The notes beneath the pieces were generated by a model, which saw nothing but the letters and a program-made list of their open reading frames with translations, did no database searches and was not told the origin of the DNA. From assembly GCA_020047885.1 (NCBI GenBank), contig JAIFNF010000130.1, positions 1 through 24,572 on the forward strand: a DNA stretch of 24,572 bases. Direction: 5' to 3'. This DNA comes from Gammaproteobacteria bacterium (GTDB taxonomy: Bacteria > Pseudomonadota > Gammaproteobacteria > Competibacterales > Competibacteraceae). Below, one piece after another: positions 18,501 through 24,572 of the stretch (its first letter is position 1; every line of letters begins with the position of its first letter). Made by a program: the position numbers and the translations under genes.

Positions 18501-18761
18501 CAGACTACTCCATCCACCCATGCGCGAAAGTCGTTCGGAAAGGGCGTGAACCAGCAGATAAGTGACCACGCCTTCGATGAAGATCACACCGGCTGACAGT
18601 GGTTTGATCAGCAGCAATGGCGTCAGGTAACCGGGGGTGACCAGGCCAGACAGGCTCCAGCCAAAGCGGAGCGCGAAAAAGGCCATGACCCAAACCCCAA
18701 CCCAGACGGTGGTGATGACAGAGCTGGTCAGGCTCTCGGGAAATAACGGTAGCGCCAGCAC
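15543..18761 (-). CDS. capC: CapC/PgsC-like polytopic membrane protein, internally duplicated and fused to two hydrolase-like pseudo-modules
   Basis: The 1,072-residue product starts at a GTG, the first start codon after an in-frame stop and 13 bases after the receiver gene. Residues 1-358 hold roughly a dozen hydrophobic segments. The pattern F-G-W-S-L-S-G-L-V-T-P-G-Y (33-45) is that of PgsC/CapC, the small (about 150 residues) membrane partner of the PGA ligase. A second copy occurs at 221-233 (Y-G-W-E-F-N-G-I-M-I-P-S), with P54/P241, E63/E250, G89/G274 and GW 109-110/293-294 in step, so the CapC unit is duplicated. After the last membrane segment, which the positive-inside rule puts facing the periplasm, come about 710 soluble residues with two divergent copies (about 462-635 and 755-940) of the module seen in the secreted 295-residue protein. 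Most candidate catalytic residues are replaced there. The final 130 residues are unrecognised. CapC identity is good but not proven; the fusion is directly visible. Confidence 0.82.
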   Translation of the reverse strand: MLALPLFPESLTSSVITTVWVGVWVMAFFALRFGWSLSGLVTPGYLTPLLLIKPLSAGVIFIEGVVTYLLVHALSERLSRMGGWSSLFGRDRFFALVLISVAVRLIGDGWIWPWVGERWNEYFQQAFDYRNHLYSFGLIIVSLVANSFWKTGIFSGLLPLFTSVGCTYLIVRYGLMEFTNFSIGNLSYTYDDLAASLLATPKAYIILLTTAWIASRMNLFYGWEFNGIMIPSLIALQWYDPVKVITSFTEIFIILILVRLLLKIPLLARLHLEGPRELLLFFNVSFTYKMVLGWLLPFLWPTITITDVYGFGYLLTSLVAMRMHNKEIVARISRATLQTSLIAVGIASFAGFALTLLPSTPPWIEAPEPRTALQSTDRLLIEMLSEDNVALNRIRTQGTAPPPLPRELLAFRTGIEQLRIYLETRDETALTIAAKSLRETHYQIYIVKQRYLYLRELDPANGWGFYVLDSQARSRLLVETPAPMDERGVLTTSGWLFDRLGGRALAVAGTRRAINPDRSLDVLTNRQTLFQVFHEVMAQRDVLQVRSYTHDNITALAPHWAAAYRAGEAQPTTQLWMRGTVPPGLHLARLKQLTGNLELHWTAAPLPNLQRESTRDGFAELFLNRADLRQIMARATVSGVADAPLTVGELRIDGYLQEWLLASRGRIAERGANLYQSPRLEELLYFDEEILTPLLATLRTEYRQDGWTEEGLANLQALAAAAEAIGYRLLRYQHRHTGHEYVLLTENVLRPPRYWGAYTFRLGQNQNFMVQIPHPLSEVNTFEYGLALFDQLQADVLLVAGAHPETNPDRSADVLDPDNPRTVFSLVNQVVLREAGSHPMLAISIRAYGVRPDQEPPPPVDMLITWSNGLSHPDLLGPLGQRLLAQLAEDGFSFQLLGGDAYTIGFQLGGIPQARYLAAAPQHEFCMAWLSPQAKVGYRQQSENFTQQAQFDALDIPTTYGDLHQQIAGLVVEPGDTPVAWQAALRAYMEQRDIVNLEQLRNWPDYTYQRLIDRDTQMAFLLVFDKRQRLRLVANLTPRQPDLRIAASLPPLAEQMNRFKDTQAGWLIFGEP

Positions 18762-18774
18762 CGGTCAGGCTCAT

Positions 18775-19167
18775 TCAGCTATTAACAGAATCGTTTCTAT
18801 TAATAATCCGGGCGATTCGTTCAAATAATTCGGGAATTTGCACCGGTTTGAATACCACATCAGTAGCGCCGGCAGCGCGAATTTGTGTTTCACTATGCTC
18901 GCGCTTCATACCCGTTAGCGCCAAAACCGGGATGTCGGGATACTGTTGGTTGCGCCAGGCCAAAAACTGCAAACCGTCCATGACCGGCATCATCATGTCC
19001 AGAACAATGAGATCCGGTTTCCAGTCTTTCATGAGTTCGATCGCCTGTTGACCATGTTCAGCAGTGCGCACTATATAACCATAATCTTCTTCGAGAGTAA
19101 GCTGGATCAATTGTCGAATAGGTGCATTATCATCGACTAGTAAAATCTGCAGGGAATGGTTTGTCAT
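18775..19167 (-). CDS. Stand-alone CheY-like response regulator receiver
   Basis: This 130-residue protein is a single receiver domain with all signature residues: acidic pair D12-D13 (LLVDDNAP), phospho-acceptor D57 (VLDMMMPVMDG), T85 (LALTGM) and K107 (FKPV). There is no DNA-binding or enzymatic output domain, so it presumably works by protein contact. The start MTNHSLQIL at 19167 gives the normal family N-terminus and leaves 35 bases after the sensor gene; an upstream in-frame ATG at 19224 would add 19 residues and overlap the sensor. Neither has a strong ribosome site. It lies between the CHASE2 sensor and the CapC-like gene. Because the neighbouring sensor lacks key kinase residues, the phosphodonor may be a different kinase. 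Confidence 0.93.
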   Translation of the reverse strand: MTNHSLQILLVDDNAPIRQLIQLTLEEDYGYIVRTAEHGQQAIELMKDWKPDLIVLDMMMPVMDGLQFLAWRNQQYPDIPVLALTGMKREHSETQIRAAGATDVVFKPVQIPELFERIARIINRNDSVNS

Positions 19168-19202
19168 AATAATATTGGATCTATGGCAGGCAATAATCGT
19201 GG

Positions 19203-21929
19203 CTAAATAAAACAGCGAAGACATAACTTAAAGGATAAGCCAGTACCTAGGTGACTGGTTCCCTCAAGCTGACCAGACCAATTGGCAACTTGCAGAATCG
19301 CTACCCGCAGTTTGCCAAACAGAGAGGCTGTATCTTCATTGCCAGTACCGTACAGATAATCATGAAACTGAGCTTCGGGAATGCCAAAGCCCTGATCAGC
19401 AAATTGGTAGGTAATCATGCCATTCTCTTCCACAATTGAAATAGACAAGTTAGCACCGATAATAGCATCTTCAATCAGGATTTTCAGAACCGTTTGCAGA
19501 ATATCCTGCAGGATATCAGGATCAGCCAGCGCCAGACTGGTCAGATTGGAGAGAGTCTCGTTAATCGCCAATCGCCTCTCTCGCAATGATTCTGCTACAA
19601 CATTCAGTGCGGCCTGTAAGGGTTCAGTCGGTGAAACCGGATAACAACCGATATTATGTAAATCCAGCAAATCGTTTAATAAATAGTTTTGTGCCTGGCC
19701 AATCAGGCTAATGGAGTGGTCAATCTGGTCTTCAATGCTTTTCATGTAGTTCAAGGCGATTGGAAAGTCCTTAATATACTTGGCGAGCAGACTGGATGCC
19801 AGCAGAATGGCCTGAAAATCATTGTTCAACTGAAAGTAGATACGCTCAACCAGTTTACTTTTCAATTCGCTGAGATTGTGCAGATTAGTGATGTCAATCA
19901 GTTCGATCAAAATGCCGCGCAACTGGAACGGGGCAGCGTCATGTGATGCTTCGGTGTCCCCGGATTCCAAAAAAGGCTGATCCGTGCGGACCTTGACCGG
20001 TCGGACATGCAGAAGATAATGATGATGAAGATCTCCAGGGAGACTGGCGGGCAGAGTGGTCGCTTCATGAGCGATGAAAAGCTTTTGCAAAATATGCTGG
20101 CCTTCGCTGGGGGATAATTTGCACAATTGATTGATGAAATCCAGCGCTGTCATTTCGTAGCCGGGCAGATGCCCCCGCATCATCAGGTTTTCCATGGCCT
20201 GGTTGACTTGAATGATCCGGCCGAAGGGGTTATAGAAAATAGCGGCTGTGCCGATGCTATCGAAAATTTGTTTCAGTCCGGTCAGTCTCTGTGTATGTAG
20301 CGTCATGATCTGGCGCAGGAGAGTATGTAAATTTTCGCCGCCGGCTAACCGGAGATAACGAAACGCTTGGCGGTTTTTTTCAGCCTGTTGCTGGCCTTGC
20401 CATTGTTGGCGATGGTATAGCATCTCTGCAATCTGTTGACTGAAGCCATGGGTGATTGTCGAGAATTCCGGGAAAGCAGCAACTTTTTCCCTGGCGATGC
20501 CCATGGCCCAGAAACCTAATAATTCGCCTCCAAAAACCAGGGGCGCCATACATTGACGAATGTGCGGATCTTCTTTGAAGAACAGGCGATGTTCGAGCAG
20601 GATGGGACGATTTTCTGAAATAGCATCGCTATAAGGCGAACGGCGATAATCGCGGCGGCGCTCATCAATGTCGTTAAAAGTGCAGTTCAGGGCGATGACT
20701 TCTTTGACATGATATTTACCGGGGAAACGCTCGAGGAAAATCAGCCACTCAAGATCCAGCGTTTGCTTGACGAGAGTCACTACTTGAGTCCAGGGTTCTG
20801 GCGTGGCGTAGAAACTCGGCAAATTGAGCTTCTCATCAAGACGTCCGGCCAGATCCAGAACCAGGCGGCGCGTGGTGGATTCCTCAATATGGAACTTATA
20901 ACGGAAGACCAGGATAAACGTTCCAATCTGCGCGATAATAAGCGCGGTTACGGGGGGCCAGACCAGCCACCACAGCGGCAACAGCCAAGCGGTCAGTGCA
21001 TAAATCCCCGTGGCTGCTCCGGTCAACCACAGTCCAAACTGGTAGTGGCCCAGTTGATATAGAATGACATTAAAGACTGTGACCACCAGTAGCAGTACTA
21101 ATTGCCATAGCCCCGGTAGTGGATGCAGAGCGCGCTTCTGTAGCAAGGTTTGCAGAGCGAATCCCTGAAACGCCGCCAGTGAAATGCCCTGGTTTTCCCG
21201 CAGATCAATGGGCGTGTGCAAGCCAGGTTCGTGGGGCGTCAGCGCTGCGCCGATCACCACACTTTTTCCCTCGACCAACTCTGGAATCAACTCCCTGGCC
21301 AGCAAACGATGCAAGGCAATCATTGGCAAATACGCCAGACCGCCACTGAAGTTTACCCAGTACTCCGTTTCCGGAAACGTCCAGTGGCTACCCATCAGCT
21401 TTTGAGCCGCCTGCACCTCCAATGAGGGATAGTCCTGATTGTGAATTTGATAATAAGCTTGATGGCGCCGATAAACCCCATGATCGGCGGGTGGGATCGC
21501 CACAATGCCAAAGGTAAGCTGGTTTTCGACCGCACGGGCAGCAGTGGGCCAGGGTGTGATTTCCAGTCGGTCGGTTTGTACAGAAATTTTCAGGTATCGG
21601 CCAAAGATCAGGCGGTCAAACCGGGCTGCCCGTTCATAGAAACGGCTTGACACTTGTTTGGGGGTAAACGTGAAGATAATTTGGCGGGCACCCAGCGTAT
21701 CCAGTTGTTCGACGACGTCCAACCATACGGAATCACCTGCAGCAAGTTCATCTTCGCTGGCAGTCATCAATAGCACGGCAGGCGCTTCGGAGAGGCGTAA
21801 ACCATAGCGCATGATCAGATCGTAAAAGACCGTATCATAGGGATTAAAAACACCTAGAGTGCTAAAACCCCACGTGCTTATTGCAATCAATAAAGTAATC
21901 AGGATAGCGGGATATGGAAAATTGTGCAT
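19203..21929 (-). CDS. CHASE2-domain membrane sensor with GAF-like and PAS regions and a degenerate histidine-kinase core
   Basis: The 908-residue protein has an N-terminal membrane segment (about 7-26), a periplasmic CHASE2 domain (about 29-270, beginning F-N-P-Y-D-T-V-F-Y-D), and three closely spaced membrane helices (about 273-291, 297-317, 322-342), the typical CHASE2 topology. A GAF-like region (about 370-505) and a PAS region (about 550-680, with F-Y-N-P-F-G-R-I-I-Q-V-N) follow. The C-terminus has a dimerisation-like helix pair (about 690-760) and a GHKL-ATPase-like fold (about 770-908). Lining up Y-F-Q-L-N-N-D-F-Q-A-I with the usual S-H-D-L-x-N-P-L-x-A-I puts Phe699 where the phospho-accepting His should be. 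The N-box Asn is replaced by Asp821, while the D-Q-G-F-G motif (845-849) and G-T-G-L-S remain. It is therefore probably a pseudokinase or signal-responsive scaffold. It is the first gene of the operon. Confidence 0.88.
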   Translation of the reverse strand: MHNFPYPAILITLLIAISTWGFSTLGVFNPYDTVFYDLIMRYGLRLSEAPAVLLMTASEDELAAGDSVWLDVVEQLDTLGARQIIFTFTPKQVSSRFYERAARFDRLIFGRYLKISVQTDRLEITPWPTAARAVENQLTFGIVAIPPADHGVYRRHQAYYQIHNQDYPSLEVQAAQKLMGSHWTFPETEYWVNFSGGLAYLPMIALHRLLARELIPELVEGKSVVIGAALTPHEPGLHTPIDLRENQGISLAAFQGFALQTLLQKRALHPLPGLWQLVLLLVVTVFNVILYQLGHYQFGLWLTGAATGIYALTAWLLPLWWLVWPPVTALIIAQIGTFILVFRYKFHIEESTTRRLVLDLAGRLDEKLNLPSFYATPEPWTQVVTLVKQTLDLEWLIFLERFPGKYHVKEVIALNCTFNDIDERRRDYRRSPYSDAISENRPILLEHRLFFKEDPHIRQCMAPLVFGGELLGFWAMGIAREKVAAFPEFSTITHGFSQQIAEMLYHRQQWQGQQQAEKNRQAFRYLRLAGGENLHTLLRQIMTLHTQRLTGLKQIFDSIGTAAIFYNPFGRIIQVNQAMENLMMRGHLPGYEMTALDFINQLCKLSPSEGQHILQKLFIAHEATTLPASLPGDLHHHYLLHVRPVKVRTDQPFLESGDTEASHDAAPFQLRGILIELIDITNLHNLSELKSKLVERIYFQLNNDFQAILLASSLLAKYIKDFPIALNYMKSIEDQIDHSISLIGQAQNYLLNDLLDLHNIGCYPVSPTEPLQAALNVVAESLRERRLAINETLSNLTSLALADPDILQDILQTVLKILIEDAIIGANLSISIVEENGMITYQFADQGFGIPEAQFHDYLYGTGNEDTASLFGKLRVAILQVANWSGQLEGTSHLGTGLSFKLCLRCFI

Positions 21930-22102
21930 ATCAGTCTAGTGGTCTGTCATGCTAGTTTTTATGGGTGTAGGATATGCTAAGCTACGCACTGGGTAAAAAA
22001 TCAGACGGCTTTATCAACAAATTCAAACGTGATAGACCTCTAGTGGTTGAGGTAATAAACTCTTAAATTGAAGGCCTGATCGATTAACATGAATTTTATC
22101 GA
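21930..22102. other. Divergent intergenic region between the operon and the PLP-enzyme gene
   Basis: This AT-rich 173-base stretch must hold the start signals for both directions. A nine-base direct repeat TCTAGTGGT occurs at 21935-21943 and 22039-22047, and the second copy lies in a small inverted repeat (ACCTC/GAGGT, 22036-22053). These could be regulator sites but are too short to assign. No small ORF or RNA gene is apparent. Confidence 0.5.
21969..21997 (-). promoter_or_regulatory. Candidate sigma-70 promoter for the PGA-type operon
   Basis: On the minus strand TTTACC (21992-21997) and TATCCT (21969-21974) are separated by exactly 17 bases, and the -10 box ends 39 bases before the ATG at 21929. 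Each hexamer matches the consensus at four of six positions, so this is a weak prediction. Confidence 0.35.
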
Positions 22103-23608
22103 ATGTGGTTGCAGAAATACGTGAGTCAAACAACGAGAGCTTTTAGTTTGAATAATAATTTTATCGGGCTTGACACCCGCTATCCGGTAATTTCCCGACG
22201 ACTCACTCGTCGTCACTATCTGGACTCTGCCGCTTCGACCCTGGCCCTGCGCTGCGCCCGGCAGGTTGCCGACGAGTTGCTGGTCCACTATGCCAACACT
22301 CACAGTCAGGCGCATTTCCCGGCTCGGATTGTCAACCACGCCTACGACTGGGCGCACCGGCAAGTGCTCAATTTTGTCGGTTCAACGGATACAGCGCGTC
22401 ATCTGGCCTGCTTTTCCGGGACCGGCAGTACGGCCGGTTTGAACCGATTGGCCCGCATCCTGGCGGCGCAACGTCCCGAGCGGGATATTGTACTGGTTTC
22501 GCTAATGGAGCATCACGCTAACGACCTCCCCCACCGCAAGCACGCCGGCCAGGTGATCCACCTTCCGCTGACGGGAACCGCGCCAGCGTTGGGGGGCGTT
22601 GATCTGGCCGTGTTGGAACAGTTGCTGAAGCAATATCCAGGCCGGGTCAACTACATCGCTGTATCCGCGGCCAGCAACGTGACGGGCATCATGAATCCCG
22701 TGCATGACATCGCGGCACTGGCGCATGCCCACGGAGCCTCGGTTGTCGTGGACGCTTCGCAATTTGTCGCCCACGCGCCGCTGGCCCTCAGCGATACCGG
22801 AGCGGCAGAACGGGAATTGGATGCCGTGGTTTTTTCCGGCCACAAGCTGTATGCACCGGGATCGCCGGGCGTGATGGTGGTGCGCCGGGCGTTGCTGGAA
22901 GGGCAGGAGCCGGATGAACTGGGCGGCGGCATGGTCGATGAGGTTAGCGTGAGCGATTATCAGGTCACTGACCGCTTTCCTGACCGTGAGGAAGCCGGTA
23001 CGCCCAACATCCCCGGCGCGGTGCAGCTTGGCGCGGTGTTGAATGTGCTGCAACGTATCGGCATGAAAGAAGTTCATGCAGGGGAGCAACGGTTATTGCG
23101 GCGACTGCTTGCGGAATTAACCACCATTCCCGGCGTGCGGGTGTATGGCGATCCCGACCCGGAGCGCACGCCGCGTCTGGGGGTGGTTTCGTTCAATCTG
23201 GCCGGTCTGGAGCATGGGCTGGTCGCTGCCGTGTTGAACGATTATCACAACGTCGCGGTTCGCAACGGCTGTTTTTGCGCCCATCCCTACGTTCGCGAGT
23301 TGCTCAAGCCAGAGTTGTGGGAGCTGGAGATCGATCCCGACGCGGACGACGCTGAGGCATTAATTGTACCGTGGCGGGGTATGGTGCGGGCCAGTCTCGG
23401 CCTGTACTCGACCGATGAAGACATTGATGCGCTGTTGACCGGCGTCCGTGAATTGCAGGCCCATCCTGAACAGTACCGTGTGCACTATCGGATGGGCCGC
23501 AATGGAAACTTCCATCATCAAACGTTCACGGTTTCCCCGGAATCGTTATTCGACCCGGAAGCCTTATTGAATCGCTTGTGTCCGGAGGTTAGCCCCTCGC
23601 TCAATTGA
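22103..23608 (+). CDS. SufS-like class V PLP enzyme (cysteine desulfurase-type aminotransferase)
   Basis: The 501-residue protein has the hallmarks of the SufS/CsdA branch of class V aminotransferases: Y-L-D-S-A-A-S (39-45), M-E-H-H-A-N (135-140), cofactor-binding D217-A-S-Q220, the Schiff-base lysine K248 in S-G-H-K-L-Y, E-A-G-T-P-N (297-302), R-N-G-C-F-C-A-H-P (387-395) and R-A-S-L-G-L-Y-S-T-D-E-D-I-D (429-442). C392 aligns with the sulfur-accepting Cys of SufS (R-T-G-x-x-C-A-x-P). A further Cys (C390) sits two residues before it. The length exceeds the usual 400-420 residues, with about 50 extra C-terminal residues and an N-terminal lead. ATG 22103 is the longest start; GTG 22121 and TTG 22148 are in frame, and the region before the TTG (GAGAG) looks somewhat more like a ribosome site. 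No suf or isc genes are adjacent. Cysteine desulfurase or selenocysteine lyase activity is likely but not proven. Confidence 0.85.
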   Translation: MWLQKYVSQTTRAFSLNNNFIGLDTRYPVISRRLTRRHYLDSAASTLALRCARQVADELLVHYANTHSQAHFPARIVNHAYDWAHRQVLNFVGSTDTARHLACFSGTGSTAGLNRLARILAAQRPERDIVLVSLMEHHANDLPHRKHAGQVIHLPLTGTAPALGGVDLAVLEQLLKQYPGRVNYIAVSAASNVTGIMNPVHDIAALAHAHGASVVVDASQFVAHAPLALSDTGAAERELDAVVFSGHKLYAPGSPGVMVVRRALLEGQEPDELGGGMVDEVSVSDYQVTDRFPDREEAGTPNIPGAVQLGAVLNVLQRIGMKEVHAGEQRLLRRLLAELTTIPGVRVYGDPDPERTPRLGVVSFNLAGLEHGLVAAVLNDYHNVAVRNGCFCAHPYVRELLKPELWELEIDPDADDAEALIVPWRGMVRASLGLYSTDEDIDALLTGVRELQAHPEQYRVHYRMGRNGNFHHQTFTVSPESLFDPEALLNRLCPEVSPSLN

Positions 23609-24572
23609 TACCAGTCCACCTGCCGGGTCAGTACCATCGCCAAGGCGAGGAACCCGAACAGCGTCAGCGAACCCGCCAGTAGCGCATAGTCTTCCAGGCT
23701 GATCAGCACATAAAGAATGCCGAACACGCCGCTCAGTAGCGCCCCGAACCCCAGTCCCCAGGCGATGCTCTCGAGAACGTGGATCAAGTAATAACTGATT
23801 AACGCCACACAACTGACCGTTGCTACCCCGTAGGCCGGTGCAAAGCCGATGTGCTCCGATAGCGACAGTAACAGCAGGTAGAACAGGGTCAGCGCCGCGC
23901 CGGTCAGGCCGTATTGCAACGGATGAATCGCCAGTCGCCGCAACACCTCGAACAGGAAGAAGGCGATGAAGCTCAGGCCGATGAACAGTAGGCCGTATTT
24001 CATTGCCCGGTCGCTTTGCACATAGCTGTCCGCCGGTTCGACAAACCGCACCCCAATCAAGCCGTTCCCGCTCAACCCCTGATTGCTGCGTAAATAGGCA
24101 TTTAAATGGTGTTCCATATTGGCGGCCAGTCGCGTGGTCGCCCAGGTCGCAGTGAAACCTTCGGGCGTCACCGTGCGCGCTTCCGGCAGAAACTGACCGA
24201 AGAAACTGGGGTGTGGCCAGCCGCCGCGTACCGCAATACGCGTGGCGTCGCCCACCGGCGCGAGGCTGATGGACTGCGTACCGCGTAGATCCAGGGTAAA
24301 AGCGAATTCGGTGGACCACGGATTTTGCAGATTGATGCCATTCAGACGGGCCTGAATGCCGTTGGCCATCCGTTCTTCTCCGGTCCCCGGCAGAAAGTCG
24401 CTGCGTTGTTCCCCCCAGGTCAATGCGGGCGCTCGCAAAATGCCCCGGGTGTCACTGATGCCGATAATCAGCCGTGGTTCACCGACCACAATCTGCTCGT
24501 TCGCGCCGGGCTTGATCGGTTCGCCCTCGGCGGCAAACCGGCCCTTGAACGTCAGGCTGGCGCTGAAGACGA
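23518..24572 (-). CDS. creD: CreD-like inner-membrane protein, 5' part beyond the window
   Basis: The reading frame is open to the right edge of the window, so about 351 C-terminal residues are visible and the start lies outside. E. coli CreD is about 450 residues. The soluble part with L-N-G-I-N-L-Q-N-P-W-S-T-E-F and the P-H-P-S-F-F-G-Q-F-L-P segment is typical of the family, as is the segment after R-A-M-K-Y-G-L-L-F-I-G with F-F-L-F-E, H-P-L-Q-Y-G-L-T-G-A-A-L and a run of about six membrane helices. CreD is an inner-membrane protein of uncertain biochemical role, linked in Enterobacteria and Aeromonas to the CreBC regulon and envelope or beta-lactam responses. No creBC genes are in view. 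The last 30 residues, after Q-V-D-W-Y-Q-L-S, are a polar tail that runs antisense into the end of the PLP-enzyme gene (91-base overlap). Confidence 0.9.
   Translation of the reverse strand, partial: VFSASLTFKGRFAAEGEPIKPGANEQIVVGEPRLIIGISDTRGILRAPALTWGEQRSDFLPGTGEERMANGIQARLNGINLQNPWSTEFAFTLDLRGTQSISLAPVGDATRIAVRGGWPHPSFFGQFLPEARTVTPEGFTATWATTRLAANMEHHLNAYLRSNQGLSGNGLIGVRFVEPADSYVQSDRAMKYGLLFIGLSFIAFFLFEVLRRLAIHPLQYGLTGAALTLFYLLLLSLSEHIGFAPAYGVATVSCVALISYYLIHVLESIAWGLGFGALLSGVFGILYVLISLEDYALLAGSLTLFGFLALAMVLTRQVDWYQLSEGLTSGHKRFNKASGSNNDSGETVNV

Noticed and set aside
19167..19224. ATG at 19224 as the receiver start
   Set aside because: It adds 19 residues not expected for a CheY-like domain and overlaps the sensor gene; the ATG at 19167 gives the standard N-terminus.
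262..21929. Polysaccharide capsule or cellulose/PNAG operon
   Set aside because: The exporter-like barrel suggests it, but no glycosyltransferase, PilZ, or polysaccharide copolymerase is found. The synthetic core is a CapB-type amide ligase.

Overview
The window is about 24.6 kb of a moderately GC-rich Gram-negative chromosome, most likely a gammaproteobacterium. The signs are a REP-like array of the GTAG-GAGCGGGC type at the left edge, a CreD-family membrane protein at the right edge, several Sec-exported proteins, a lipoprotein and a predicted outer-membrane beta-barrel. The species is not determinable from this sequence; an uncultured Competibacter/Contendobacter-like lineage is only a guess.

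Layout: (1) 1-196, a 59-bp tandem REP-like array. (2) 262-21929, one tightly packed minus-strand operon of eight genes, read right to left: a CHASE2 sensor with a degenerate histidine-kinase core, a stand-alone CheY-like receiver, a giant CapC/PgsC-like membrane protein, a single-pass periplasmic beta-rich protein, a secreted metallohydrolase-like protein, an 1,795-residue helical-repeat plus outer-membrane-barrel protein, a giant CapB/PgsB-like Mur-ligase-type amide ligase, and a CapA/PgsA-like lipoprotein. Four junctions in the middle of the operon overlap by 1-4 bases (ATGA or TGATG). (3) 21930-22102, a divergent intergenic region. (4) 22103-23608, a plus-strand SufS-like class V PLP enzyme. 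(5) 23518-24572, the C-terminal part of a CreD-like gene, convergent with and overlapping the PLP enzyme.

The central observation is that the operon contains homologues of all three core components of poly-gamma-glutamate (PGA) capsule synthesis (CapB ligase, CapC membrane partner, CapA metallophosphatase-like protein). The core is rebuilt with large extra domains and joined to parts that could carry a polymer across a Gram-negative envelope: an inner-membrane-anchored periplasmic protein with three repeats, an outer-membrane barrel with helical repeats (the general plan of PgaA/BcsC-type exporters), and a periplasmic hydrolase-like protein. The secreted 295-residue protein shares its fold-like module with two further copies inside the C-terminal half of the CapC fusion; candidate catalytic residues are present only in the free-standing protein. 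No glycosyltransferase is seen, so an amide-linked polymer fits better than a polysaccharide.

I infer a trans-envelope system for synthesis, trimming and export of PGA or a related polyamide, controlled by a CHASE2 pseudokinase and a receiver. Family assignments for CapA, CapB, the receiver, the PLP enzyme and CreD rest on visible motifs. The functions of the 832-residue and 1,795-residue proteins and the polymer itself are inference.
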